DNA from: Rhynchopus sp. YZ270_cl-10
Lineage: Eukaryota > Euglenozoa > Diplonemea > Diplonemida > Diplonemidae
Assembly: GCA_964035575.1 (NCBI GenBank)
Contig: OZ037873.1
Span: 124,001 to 188,000 of the forward strand
Direction: 5' to 3'
DNA length: 64,000 nucleotides
A program made the position numbers and the translations under genes. Shown in pieces: positions 40,862 to 51,936 of this stretch. The notes beneath the pieces are model-generated. The model was given only the letters and a program-made list of their open reading frames with translations. It searched no databases and had not been told where the DNA came from. How positions within the stretch are numbered: the first letter of the stretch is position 1; each line of letters begins with the position of its first letter.

Positions 40862-41539
40862 TCACCGTTCTGTGTGGCAATGTGCAGCAGCGGAGGCTTT
40901 TGTAATCCAGGGGTATGGCTTCCCTGAGACTGCGGTGCCGTCTTGGGCGTTTGGGTCCTCCTTCCATTGCCCCAGGAGGGTTGGGCTGGAGGCGAGCCAG
41001 CCGCGTGTTGTTGAGTCCTCGTTGTGGATTTTCCAGCGTGCGTCGCGGGAGTCCTTCCAGAGGATGTTGGGTGTGACACCGTCGCTGTCTGTCAGGCGCT
41101 GTTCGAATTTTGTTCCTTTGATGCCTGCACGACGGTAAAGACCGTTCATGCCCTTAAGCGGGTGTTGCAGGCCACAGATGCGTACAGCGGCAATGGAGGA
41201 CTCCTCTGCGCTTGGTGTGTTGTCTGCAATCTCGGCGCTCATCTGCCAGCGGGCGTCCTCGAGCTTGGTAAGGTTGCTGCGTTCAAAGGTGCGCTCGGTT
41301 CCTCCATAGGCCCCATCAAAGTGCACATAGTACGCAGCCCCAGAACGTCCCACGACGCGGCCAATGCCTCCGTTCAGTTCCTTCTGCTGCAACCCCACTA
41401 CCGCAACCTCAGCGCCTTCCTGCAGGGCGCGTGACGGCACCACGGTCCGCCCACAGCTGTCACGCACAGAGCCTGCAGGCGCTGGAGGATCGTTGCAACG
41501 AGCTGAGTCTGCTTCGTTCTGGTCCACTGCCGTAGTCAT
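40862..41539 (-). CDS. Unknown protein with Trp-rich DARW/LYRR repeat-like domains
   Basis: 225 aa. No signal peptide or membrane segment. Residues about 40-100 (GAEVAVVGLQQKELNGGIGR, then GAAYYVHFDG) look like a small beta-barrel similar to SH3 or KOW-type domains that recognise ligands with a Val-Gly turn, ending in LTKLEDARWQM. Residues about 120-205 hold a second domain: GMNGLYRRAG, ILWKDSRDARWKIHNED, TRGWLASSP. The word DARW occurs in both halves. Domains with this Gly-Leu-Tyr and Trp layout are scattered in protist proteins, but I cannot name the family. Hypothetical, yet GC-rich and clearly coding. Confidence 0.72.
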   Translation of the reverse strand: MTTAVDQNEADSARCNDPPAPAGSVRDSCGRTVVPSRALQEGAEVAVVGLQQKELNGGIGRVVGRSGAAYYVHFDGAYGGTERTFERSNLTKLEDARWQMSAEIADNTPSAEESSIAAVRICGLQHPLKGMNGLYRRAGIKGTKFEQRLTDSDGVTPNILWKDSRDARWKIHNEDSTTRGWLASSPTLLGQWKEDPNAQDGTAVSGKPYPWITKASAAAHCHTER

Positions 41540-42693
41540 AGGGGGGCTTTATAGGGGAGGGAGGGAGGGTGGGTGGGTGTAAAGTGAAAAAGGTTAAGAT
41601 CACCCGCTCAGGGAGAGATATGAGGTGTGAGAAGAGGTGCTGTGTAGGCTGTGGAGAGTGGGGGGGCAGTGTAGATATGGGTTGCAAAAAGGTGAGGTGT
41701 GCAGACAACCATTCCTGGATGAAAAGACACTGTGATAAAAAAAGGGCCCAGAAAAAAAATTTCTCCCCTGTCTGTTCTATGAACACAGCACAGTCGCTGT
41801 AAATGAGTTGAGAGAAAATGTGGAGGACATGAACTGCTCAAATAACAACAAGGCAAAGAACGACAAAAAAAAAAAAGACAAAAGACCATGCACAGAAGGT
41901 ACACAGAAACGTGAATGAGAAAAATCTACTCTTCGAAAAGACACAGCTAAGTACTACAGCAGTGTCCAAGAAAAAAAAAAGGGGGGGTCTCGAGTATGAG
42001 CGAAGAGCGATCAAACCTCTCGACCCCCCTTGCATCCACTCTTGCTGACAGAACCCTGGGAGTTAGTGTATTCATTCCGCAGCAAGAAAAGAGGACCCCC
42101 CTCAAAAAAAGGTGTGTTTTGATATCATATGGGCAATTCCTGTACGGAATGTTGCATCATTAACAAAAGGCGTTTTGCATCTCTTATTCATGCACACAGA
42201 ATCGGAATAATAATAAACTATAGCACAAAGGCTTCAGATTCTGCCGCCAGACACCAGAAGGCACATAAATAAAGGGTGAAGTAAAAAGTAAAAAAACAAG
42301 TAAACCTACCGACAACATCCGGACAACTGTGTGTTGACCTCTGAAGTCTAGACTACGAAAAAAACCCCCCTAAAGAGAGAGATTTAATCAAATATTGGTA
42401 AAGATGAACATCCATCTATTCAAAGCAAAGAGGGGCAAAGAAAACTTCCTCGAAAGTAAGAGGGAACCTTAAGGACGAAAGTGGAACCATGCGCACAAGA
42501 CGTCCTTAATTATAAGGTGCTAGTTTTGTCAACATGCCATCCCACATGCCAACACCGCTCTACAGAGGCAGGCACAGGGCAACAAAGCAGTGCTAACGTA
42601 ACTAATACTAACAGGCATTTCCCCAGCCCCGCCACCAACAACAGCACACTGGGTATGCAAACCCCATACAGCCGGGGCAATCCCTATGCCCTA
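41540..42693. other. Gene-free spacer
   Basis: Leader of the gene at 40862, A/T runs and an AACATCCATCTATT-like remnant near 42400. No gene is seen. Confidence 0.5.
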
Positions 42694-43185
42694 TCACACC
42701 CTGCCCTCCTCCAATACACGTTGCGGCCCTGTTCCGACGTAACGTATGGCAAGAGAGTTGACACAATGGCGCTGGTTGGTGGAGGTCATTCCTTCACCTG
42801 AGAAGACGTGGCCGAGGTGTGAGCTGCACATCGCGCAGGTGATCTCTGTGCGTGACATGCCATGTGAGGCATCGGAAGAGGTTGCGACAAAGCCAGTGTA
42901 CGCACGGTCAAATGCAGGCCAGCCACAGCTGCAGGCAAACTTCGACTTTGCAGAGTACAGCGGCGCGGCGCACCCACGGCAGGAGAAGTACCCCACACGC
43001 GGCGCAAACTTGTTGTACTCGCCAGCCCCTGCCGGCTCCGTGCCACGTTCGCGCAGGACTGCGTGCTCCTTGCGGGACAGACGCATCCGCCACTCATCCG
43101 CCGTCCGCGTCACCTTCTCTGTGTTCATCTCCTGTGCCTTCACTGCACTCTTCGGTGTACTGTTATTTCCACAGCAAAACGCCAT
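42694..43185 (-). CDS. MSRB: Methionine-R-sulfoxide reductase (MsrB)
   Basis: Repairs oxidised methionine (R form) in proteins using thioredoxin. 163 aa, normal MsrB length. Zinc-binding pairs Cys69-x2-Cys72 and Cys117-x2-Cys120. Core motifs GTEPAGAGEYN, KFACSCGWPAF, GMSRTEITC and SSHLGHVF are present, and the catalytic site is RHCVNS with Cys141, so it is a Cys form rather than a selenoprotein. Extra cysteines at 86 and at 4-5 could act as resolving residues or lipid sites. No targeting peptide is obvious, so cytosolic is likely. The start at 43185 follows a pyrimidine-rich run. No intron is seen. Confidence 0.96.
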   Translation of the reverse strand: MAFCCGNNSTPKSAVKAQEMNTEKVTRTADEWRMRLSRKEHAVLRERGTEPAGAGEYNKFAPRVGYFSCRGCAAPLYSAKSKFACSCGWPAFDRAYTGFVATSSDASHGMSRTEITCAMCSSHLGHVFSGEGMTSTNQRHCVNSLAIRYVGTGPQRVLEEGRV

Positions 43186-43272
43186 TGTTAAAGAAGAAAA
43201 AGGAGGGAGAAAAGGAAGGGTGGCAAAGTGCTGTAGAGGGGTGGGATGTTTTTGTTATCAAAACTGAAAAAA

Positions 43273-43366
43273 TGACTTGAAATGCAGCGCCCTCGCGACA
43301 GTGTACCTTTGGTACAATGACTGGTACATACTGTGGGTGACCATTGCAGTCCCTTTACGTACATCG
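43273..43366 (+). repeat. Short dispersed repeat, family B
   Basis: TGACTTGAAATGCAGCG, CCCTCGCGACAG, a GTACC/GGTAC hairpin, then GGTGACC and TGCAGTCC. The order matches the copies at 6798 and 57342. Confidence 0.65.
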
Positions 43367-44318
43367 ATTTCACCCCCAGCTTGGGAAGAAATGGTGTTCT
43401 GCTCGTGATAGGATGGCTGTAGGTAATACCACAGCTGCCGTGCAGTCTGAGGAGGAATATTGTATTTGATTCTTATAGGCTACTACACTAAATAGGAGCC
43501 ACAATTGTTGTTCACAGGATTCTTAAAAGCAAATCTGAGAAAAAAAGGGCAGACAAATGAAAATGGCAGTACTTTTTTTTTTGTTTGAATTCGGGCAAGG
43601 GGGGGTTGGGGGGCTGGATGGGTCATTCAGATGCAATGAAGTCGCTGCTCACCTCAGGCATCACACAAAAGATTCTCTATTTCCAGCATCCACATTCGCC
43701 CCCAAAAAAAAGGCAACTCTGTACCCAATGAAGAACAGCCCTGATAGGTAAGTAGAAGGGGGGAAAAAAAGGTTTTTTCTTGAACGACAGACACCACAAA
43801 AAAAAACAACAACTACTTTCAGCAGCCGCACTACTAACACTCTTGCTTGCACATTTTCTCTCCCCCCACCCTCCCTTTTGTTCACCATTTTGCCCATTAT
43901 TTTCGTTCTATTCCACACTGTCTCCATTTCACCCTAGGTCGACCCACTGTCCAAATTGCTGTTGACGTGGAAACCTTCTCCACATTCGGCCTTTTCAATG
44001 TTTTCTCCATTGAATATTCGCTTCTAGAGTATACAACCAAGACGATGCACATCAACCCACGCTCCAGAGAGGCTCACGCCAACTCCTTCGCGGCGTGGGT
44101 CACGTACTCCTACTCATGCCACGGCTTTTCAATACCGGAGCACGGCCGGATCAATGTTCCCCATTGAATATAATATTATCGCTACGGTGTACGCAAAATG
44201 CGCAAATGGCGCAAATGTGTCACCCCACAAAGGCTAGAATGGTCACCACCCGAAGGACACAGACACAAAAAAAAAAGAGGGGAGGGGAAAACAGGCCTCT
44301 GGGTAATTTTTCGGCCGA
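43367..44318. other. Gene-free spacer with a family G repeat
   Basis: 43741-43788 (CTGATAGGTAAGTAGAAGG, then AAAAAAAGGTTTTTTC) recurs at 63837. No gene is seen. Confidence 0.5.
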
Positions 44319-44327
44319 TGTTGGCCT

Positions 44328-45667
44328 TGGGGGGTGGGTGGTACCCCCCCCCCCCCCCCCCCCCGGGGGGGGGGGGGGGGGGCAGTGATGCAAGGTGGGT
44401 TTTTTTGCTGGGTTTTTTTGCGGGTTTTTTTGGGTTTTTATGGGTTTTTTTGGGTTTTTTCAAAACCAGTTTTTTCGGGTTTTTTGACTTTCTGGTTTTC
44501 GGTAGGGTATTCGTGAATTTTTAACACTGGCTGCATGCTTCCCAGCACACACAAGTGCATAGAAAAAATGCCTTGGAAAACATGCAATCTGTGGTGGTCA
44601 AAAGTGCAAAATTCCTTCGCCAATTGGTTTTTTGGGTGTTTGTTATACCTGGAGAATATGGTCAGATCACTCATCATACCACCTGTGGTATGGTCACACA
44701 CAGGTACCAGACCCCAAAAACACCACTTTTTCAGGCCATTTTTGACCTGAAAAACCAGTTCATACATAGGCACCAGCCAGTTTTACTGTATTAATGTGGG
44801 CAGTGAAGCTGCCCAGCACGCACCCTCCATTTTCAGCCAAAAAAAGAGTGTGTCTTTGGACACCCACGGTAAAGGACAACAATGTGTATCGCCACTATTC
44901 TGCCTCATTGCGGTACTAACCTGCATTTTTGGTGTTTTAGGCGGTGACCCAAATTTACAAAGAAAAAAACGAAAAAACCCACGAAATCTACACAAAAGTC
45001 TACAATACCACAACCCAAAACGCAACAAAATGTACGAAAATCAGGAAAACGCACAAAATCTTTAAAAAAATTCACAACATTGCACCGCTTTTTGGTTTGC
45101 GTGACGAAAGGAGCACGCGCGGGTCACACTCATTGCTCACCGAGAAGATGGTGCCACCGGGGGTTTTTGGGGTTTAAACGTGGGTTACGTGGTACTGCAG
45201 TGGAACCACCCATGGTTCTGACACCGGAATCCCTACCTGGGTATGGACTCAAAAAACCCACCAAAAGAGGTGAAACTCCAGGTGAAAACGCCTGTTGTAG
45301 CTGTAGGTGCACACGTAACAGAAGGTTTATACACGTAAACTCATGACACTAAAATTCTTCAGAAACCGAAAAGAAACGTCTGACTTAGAAGTCAATTTTA
45401 GGTGGTTAAACTCCACCAAAAAAAATGTCCGACCCCGCAATTTTTTCAGATCGCTCCGAAAATTCATATTTGCGATGTTTTGAGCAAAAAAAATCACACT
45501 CCACGCCCCAAAAGCAAAATATAATGCGGTGGGTTTTTTTGGGTTTTTATGGGTTTTTTTGGGTTTTTATGGGTTTTTTTGGTTTTTTTGGGTTTTTTGG
45601 GTTTTTTTGTTTGGGACCCTGGATTCCTGCATCACTGGGGGGGGGGGTACCACCCACCCCTAATCCG
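44328..45667. mobile_element. 1.3-kb element with a 9-bp duplication and GGTACC-containing ends
   Basis: TGTTGGCCT occurs at 44319-44327 and again at 45668-45676. The inverted ends share GGGGTGGGTGGTACCCCC and, after variable C/G runs, CAGTGATGCA. The left tip carries a long C run followed by a long G run. Near each end are tandem GGGTTTTTTT units in the same direction. No coding capacity. A 9-bp duplication suggests a Mutator-type origin, but the extreme tips do not match each other. Confidence 0.75.
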
Positions 45668-45676
45668 TGTTGGCCT

Positions 45677-45965
45677 GCCTACCCCCCCAGTTAGGCTGAG
45701 GCCTGGGGGAAAAGTCTCTGATTCCTAACAGAGCACATTCAGACCCAGCTCTGATCTGAACTGTCAAGGGCTGTGTGTGTCGTTTCCTGTTCTTTGATAC
45801 AATCCTTGAGTAATGTTAAGGGGTGAAAACTAAGGGGGTTTTTTTATGAAGTTTTTTTTTTTTGATCAGTTTGCTGCTCTTGTTTTGTATTTTTGATAAA
45901 TTGTTGGAGTAGTGTAGTTGCCTCGGTTTGTGTTGCCACAGTTTGTGCAATCTCCACTGTATTTT
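45677..45965. other. Short gene-free stretch
   Basis: Nothing recognised. Confidence 0.4.
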
Positions 45966-46013
45966 TGAAAACTTGGTTGTATTAGTGTAGCCACCCTAGA
46001 GTGTGCTCCACTA
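45966..46013 (-). repeat. Short dispersed repeat, family F
   Basis: GAAAACTTGGTTGTATTAG on the plus strand through GTGCTCCACTA. Nearly identical to 100-147. Confidence 0.65.
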
Positions 46014-46321
46014 TTTTTTTTTTTGTGCAGCAAGGAAAACTAAGGGAGTGAAAGAGTTCAGTAGACTGGTTCGAGGAGAGAGGCACAGTCCTCTTTTTTC
46101 CGGTTCCATTTTTTTTGACATTTACGTTTTGTTTAAAAAAAAAAAATTATCAGTGATGCATGCAGCCTACCGCTCCTGAGGTGAGAAGTTTTCCCCGCCT
46201 AACTACAGTCATTTACAACAAACATTTGTGGGGCCAAAAACCCCCGCATTTTGTTCGAGCTCTCAAACACACCAATGTTTTTTCTCACCGCAATCTCACG
46301 ACCGCGTGAAATAACATAGTG

Positions 46322-46380
46322 AAGTTGATAGTGCAAAAACGCCTCTGGGACGCAGGCACTGACACTCCGCGGGGTTATCG
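46322..46380 (+). repeat. Micro-hairpin, family C
   Basis: AAGTTGATAGTGCAAAAACG, CCTCTGGGACGCAGG, CACTGACACTCCGCGGGG. Continues for 20 bases in register with the copy at 26941. Confidence 0.7.
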
Positions 46381-46735
46381 AAGAATACATAATGTCCACA
46401 CAAACATAGGATCATACTATTTCTCTTTGACACTCCGCTGGTTCAGGTGTAACTACCCGTAGAGGGTCTTTTCACTATTAAAAAACGCATTTTGTTATTG
46501 TCAAACACGACCAGGGGTTTAGCTACGTTTTCAGAATTTTTTGGCAAAATCTGGTTTTTTTGTTTTCCCCTTTGTGTGAAACCAGATATTTCTGCGTTCC
46601 TTATTCGGGTGCGAATGTTGAAGAAGAAATTTTTCTTCTGGGTGAGGAAATTTCCTGGGCGTATTGGTAACCCTATGTTATCGTTTTGCCAAAAAATAAA
46701 ATTCGGTCTTTTTTTGTCCTTTTGAAAAGATGTAA

Positions 46736-46773
46736 AGTTGATAGTGCAAACGCCTCTGGACGCAGGCACTGAC
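46736..46773 (+). repeat. Micro-hairpin, family C
   Basis: AGTTGATAGTGCAAACGCC, TCTGGACGC, AGGCACTGAC, then an A run. Confidence 0.65.
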
Positions 46774-48537
46774 AAAAAAAAAAAATGACCCGTAGCTAAT
46801 CCCCTGAACACGACACTACCACACTAGAGAGGGAGAGAGAAAGGAAGCAAAAACCAAAAAAACCAAAAAACCAAAAAAAATCCTCCTACGTGGAGGATCT
46901 TGAGAGCACTGCCCCCCCTCCCCTTTGTGCGCACATTGCACTTTCCCGTGCTATTGAACGTGTTACACTTGGTTTATGAGAGGTTGATTTTTTTTTTCCT
47001 CCCTTTTTTCTTGAAAATCTCTGCGAGACTAAAAAAAAGTATGTTTCAGCACACTGCAGGAAATACGTAAAAACAGAGAGAGAGTGAGAGAGAGAGAGAC
47101 GGGGAATTTCTTTTGCTGTATCAGCAAATCACCAGTTGTCAAAAAAAGGAAATCGCTTCATCTACTTTCAAACCAAAGAAGAGAAAGTACAAAAGGACGT
47201 TCCACACAGATTACGTCCAATCTTTAAAAACAAATCTGAAAACAAACTGCAGCTGTTGATGCAGGCACCTCCGACTGACCCACTGTACGATGCCAGCCAT
47301 CCGGATGAAAGCACAAAACAAAAAAATAACTTACAGTTTGTTTCTAACAGTAAGCCCCCACCAAAGAGGGCTGTTCTTCTGTGCTCACATGGCATAGGAA
47401 AATGGTTCAGCCTTAGGCAAGAAACTCCACCTAGAAGGGTTTGTCCTCAAATGGCACCCAAAAGTGGGCGAAGACAAACACAATAGACGAATAGACAGTA
47501 TCTCATTCAGAGTGACAGAGATGGGAATTATGGAGCTCTGACCCCCCCCACAATGCCTTGGCTTTGTGGATGAACAAGAGATGCGGAGGAATCTGGTTTG
47601 TAAGATAAATCCTGAGACTCGCTTGGTTTCGTCGTTATCGCTCATTAGTCTGATAAAGAAATAAAGAAAGAAACGACAGAAAAAACATTTTTTCGTTGAT
47701 CGCTTTCGTCTTATCGCTCATTGCAAAGGGGAGGTAAAAAGAGACGTCTGAAAGTGAATACGTCTAGGTAAAAAAGAGCAACATAAAAAAAAAACAACAA
47801 AAGACGGGGAAATTGAGAGGGGATTTTTTTTTGGGGGGAAAAGAAGGATACAGTACAAACCATTTCACAGAACAGAATACGGAACTTATTTTTGTTTTTT
47901 TTTTTTTTTGTTTTTTTGGGGGAGCTTTTTTGACACCCTCAAATGTTGAGGATGGTTTGGGATGCAAGCTGCGTCACACCGCAACACAAAAAGAGAGATG
48001 GCTTGCAACAGGCAAGTTGGCAACAGATGGTGCCCAAACAGAAAGCACCCACACACGTATGGGCAGACCACTTGGGAGATGGTTTGCTCTAAAGACCTAC
48101 CTATCATTGGTTTCAATATATGCACACAACCATAACTACAGGCTTGGTATGTGACAGAGGCGTGGGGGGGTATGAAAATGTGTTTTTGTATGTTTTGAAA
48201 GTGCTTTTGTGCTCTGTTTAATTTTGCTTGATAGTTTTGTAGACGGGGTTGGAGAGGAAGGGCGCGTTGCTTTGTATGAGATTACGACTTATCCTCTTTC
48301 TCAGCCACTGTCAAATGTCCTTATTTTTCAGAGGCGTGTGTGTGTGGTAGTGGATAAACTTTGTAGGTGCAGCCTTGATTTGATTAGCATAAATTACTTT
48401 CGGGGGGGAAGCTGATATCAATACACACACACTCTCTTTACCATTTAAAAAGAGGGGGAAAATGGTAAAATTTTCGTGATAATATCTTGGCTGAATGCTA
48501 TTCAGTTTTTTCGCACATTATTTGGGTGATGATATCG
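46774..48537. other. Gene-free spacer
   Basis: A family E copy at 47254 is the only recognised item. Open frames here are short and A/T-driven. Confidence 0.5.
47254..47298 (+). repeat. Short dispersed repeat, family E, full copy
   Basis: GTTGATGCAGGCACCTCCG, ACTGACCCACTGTACG, ATGCCAGCC. The best-preserved copy of this family. Confidence 0.7.
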
Positions 48538-48562
48538 ACAGAAGCCTGTGCTTCGTCACCTC
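48538..48562 (+). repeat. Worn family A micro-hairpin
   Basis: GACAGAAGCCTGTGC and TTCGTCACCTC. The loop is reduced. Confidence 0.4.
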
Positions 48563-48740
48563 AAAAAAGATCGGGTCGTTTGTGCGCTCAAAAGTCGGGG
48601 GGGGGGAAATCGTTGCAAAAAAATGAATATGACTTATATGGCATACACATCTAAAACAAGAGAGCAGAGTTTTTGCACGAAGGTGAACTACAGTACACCA
48701 ATTTTAGCCCAAATAAAAGTAAAATAAAATAAAAAAGAGA

Positions 48741-48789
48741 AGTTGAAAATGTGCAAACACCTCACCGTTCATCGGCGGGAGCGCATTAG
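48741..48789 (+). repeat. Micro-hairpin, family C (long-loop form)
   Basis: GTTGAAAATGTGCAAACACC, TCACCGTTCATCGGC, GGGAGCGCATTAG. The last part, GGGAGCGCATTAGAAATAAA, is repeated about 90 bases further on. Confidence 0.6.
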
Positions 48790-50011
48790 AAATAAATAAA
48801 TAATTTCATATACTTTCTTTTCTTAACCGAAATGAAAAGAAAGCAAAGAGGGTGCGACAAATGAGGGAGCGCATTAGAAATAAATAAAGAACACCTTTGG
48901 AACACGAATGGCCCCAAGGGAGGCCCCACAACACAACACAACACAACACAACAGAAACCAAAACATACACTCGATGAGACGACAGTAAGGGGAAATCCAA
49001 AAACTGCCCAAAAAAAAAAAAAAAAAAGAAAAAAAAAATCGGGGGGAAAAAAAAATGTGGCCTAAAATTCAGCTGGGTCTACAGGGTAAAAAAAGGTGGG
49101 GAAAAGGTGACTTGAAATACAAAGCCCTCTCGTGGCAGTACCAAAAAAAAGTATTTCAACATGTGCATTCAATAAATTAAAAGCAGATTTTCGAGGCAGC
49201 TGAATAATGATGTGACTTGGCTTCCCGACAGGTGTTGTGTTGCTCTCTGAAACACAACCCAGAGCCTTGTGGAAATGGGGGATGTGCAACAAAACATAAA
49301 ACCCGAAAAGTCATGGGCCCACATTGCGTGGGGAACTGACAAACAAGAATTTGAAAAAGCGCAAAACGTGCACTTTCATTTTTCGTTCTTTCTTCCTTGT
49401 TTCAAAAAAGAAAAAGAAAAAGAAAAATAAGGGAAATATCTGCTCCCTGAGGAACAGCCTTCTGCGCGACCCCCTGCTACACCCAGATATATTTCTCTTT
49501 TTCTTATATTGTGTTTATTTGATAAAATTGAGTGAAACACGACACAAAATCAGGGCGTTTCTTTTCCCAAAAGAAAAGAAAAGGAAAAAAAAAAATGGGG
49601 CTCGTAAAGTGTTAACTACGTCTCGGTAACTGCAAAGATAACCACGAAACGGAAAACAATGACACATGACACAAAGGGGGGGTACAAGACTTTCACTCGA
49701 TTGAAAAAAAAAGAAAAAAAAAAACTAAACTTTTTGGAATTTTCAAAAAGAAAAGGAAAGAGGGAAAGGCTTCGTCCAGTTATGTTTCCCATATTTTCTC
49801 TTTCTTGATGGTGTTTCCTAGAAAGTTACCCTACCCGCTTGTGCACGATGATATTAAAAACAAAAAGTTTAAAAAAAAACAATGTTATTTCGGAAATAGA
49901 CCTGAAGCCCGCCCATTTTTGAAACAAACAAAAAAGAAAATTAATTCATAATATTTCTATTCAGGCGAACAGAAAGCATTTGAGCAACAAAAAAAAAAAA
50001 GAGAAAAACGT
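48790..50011. other. Gene-free spacer
   Basis: Contains a family B copy at 49109 and otherwise long A-rich tracts. No gene is seen. Confidence 0.5.
49109..49142 (+). repeat. Short dispersed repeat, family B, 5' part
   Basis: GACTTGAAATACAAAGCCC, TCTCGTGGCAGTACC, then an A run. Confidence 0.6.
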
Positions 50012-50041
50012 GACAGATGAAAGTCTCTCGTACACACATCT
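50012..50041 (+). repeat. Micro-hairpin, family D
   Basis: GACAGATGAAAGT, loop CTCTCGT, ACACACATC. The arms are partly decayed and the loop is intact. Confidence 0.5.
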
Positions 50042-50076
50042 AAAAAAATGGCGAGAAAAAAAGAAAAGAATAATTA

Positions 50077-50106
50077 TTGATGATAGGCACCTCGACTGAC
50101 CCACGG
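50077..50106 (+). repeat. Short dispersed repeat, family E, short copy
   Basis: TTGATGATAGGCACCTCGAC, then TGACCCACGG. Confidence 0.5.
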
Positions 50107-50301
50107 AAAATATGGTGGAGAAAACTTAAAGTGCCTCACTGTGTTCACACATCTTTTTGTAAAGCTTGCAGTGCAGACCTCGGCAAATTAGGTACAGATG
50201 CAAAATTGCAAGGAAAATAGCTTTTAAAAAAATAACACGAACGAAATTGCACTTCTCACACGCAGCAACAAAACATAAGTTGTCGTTTCCTCTTTTTTTT
50301 T

Positions 50302-50826
50302 TACCGTAAATGTAAATACATGGATGTCCAAAGTACTTGAAGTATATCAAGTACTTGATCCCCAAAAAAACCCAATACTTGATACTTCAAGTACTTGACA
50401 CCCTATTTTTTTTTCTAGTACTTTTTTACTTGTTCTCCCTCTGTCAAGTACTTTTTTCACAAAAAAAACATCAAGTACTTGATCAAGTACAAAAAAAAAG
50501 TGGGTACTTGATCAAGTACTTGACGTTTTTTTTTGGGAAAACAAGTACTTGACAGACGCTGCCAGAGGGTAAAAAAGTAAAAAAGTACGAGAAAAAAAAA
50601 TAGGGTATCAAGTACTTGATTTATGTCAAGTACTTGATCAATCTTCAAGTACTTGACTGTCATTTTGAGAGGAAAAAAAAGGGGGGTCAAGTACTTCAAG
50701 TACCATAAAAAATCCGAAAAAAGTACTTCAAGTACTTTGGACATCCATGTAAATATGTTGGGGGGAAAAAAAAAAACGCTCGTTCGTTCCAACATTATTA
50801 CGGTCCAGCATATTTACATTTACGGT
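50302..50826. mobile_element. Old palindromic MITE interrupted by a younger element
   Basis: The outer arms ACCGTAAATGTAAATA and CATATTTACATTTACGGT, with TTACGGTCCAGC inside, resemble the intact small MITE at 6660-6735. The left arm is cut by the CAAGTACTTG element. Confidence 0.6.
50319..50749. mobile_element. About 430-bp hAT-like element built from CAAGTACTTG palindromes
   Basis: Inverted ends CATGGATGTCCAAAGTACTT. The direct repeat TAAATA flanks the symmetric ends, and TGTAAATA (8 bp) can be read if the right tip is two bases shorter. The interior holds more than ten CAAGTACTT-type words and no coding sequence. It sits in the MITE at 50302. Confidence 0.75.
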
Positions 50827-50980
50827 GTTAGAAAAGAGTGTTGTTCTGAATGGCAACACGGATGGAGCTCCCCAAAAAAAAAATAAACGACTCATCCATT
50901 TTTTTGAAGCCATATTTCCCCTTTCAGTAGCGTTCCTTACAAAAAGGGTTCGTTTTTTTTTTTTTTTTTTTTTTTTTTTT

Positions 50981-51031
50981 TGAAAACTTGGTTGTAATAG
51001 TGTAGCGTACCCTAGAGTGTGCTCCACTATA
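50981..51031 (-). repeat. Short dispersed repeat, family F, with a long A tail
   Basis: On the minus strand the unit ends CAACCAAGTTTTC and runs into about 29 A residues, as a retroposed copy would. Confidence 0.7.
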
Positions 51032-51036
51032 TTAAA

Positions 51037-51936
51037 GCTTTTTTGATTTGTAGCAATATTGGGACAGTAATATCAATTAGGTACGGCCTGATGCAAGAGA
51101 AAGCCATCTCCCCTGTTTTTTCCATGCACTTCCACTAGACACCCTACTGCACAAAAGTAGTGCAGCTTTCCAAGGTGGCTAACCAGTAGATGCCGGTAGA
51201 TGAAGAGGTGCACCTTCTTTTTGGAAATGTAAAAATACGATAACACTTCGTGGTATGCAAAATATTGCCACTAACGTTTTGCAGATCGCATAAGTGGGGG
51301 AAAGGGGAGGAATGAGGGAATCTGTTCAAAGAGAAAAAAAGTCACAAAGTAGTGTGCGTAAAAATATAGCAAAAGAGAAAAAAGTTGTTCAGATAATCCT
51401 TAATCCTGTGTTGGGTCGCTTATTCAAAAAAATCACTGCAACATCATCTCCTCCACTTTTTCGCTGGTTCACACTTTTTTGTTGTGTCAACAATCACCTA
51501 AGAACCCACCTAGGGAAAATAGGGTCTGTACTCAATGTTGGCCGAAGCCTTTTTGTACTACGTAAGGAAGAGAGAAAAAAAATTTTTTTTTGAAAAAATC
51601 GGACGAACATGACAAACAGAAACACAACAAGATACAAAAATATACCCACCCCCTCTCCCCTCTGCTCAAACCAACCCACAGCCCGCACCAACAGCTCCCA
51701 CAGAGCACCCCCTTTACCCCACAGCAAATCACTGCATTTTGATCAAACACTTTCTTCCCCCCCCACACACCCTCATAATAAAATTGCTAAATCTGCTTTT
51801 TGGGCTTTCGCTGGTAAAGCTTTGTCTTCTTCTTCACCCATTTCTTCCAGAAAAAAAAACACAATTTTAAGGGCACACCCCTCTCTCGCTCTCTCTTCCT
51901 TCCCCTTTCTCGAAGCGGTTCTTTGAGGTATCTATT
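51037..51936. other. Gene-free spacer
   Basis: No gene, no shared repeat. Confidence 0.5.

Noticed and set aside
44400-45610. GGGTTTTTTT tandem units as telomere-like repeats
   Set aside because: Short, irregular and confined to an element with target duplications. Genes continue on both sides.
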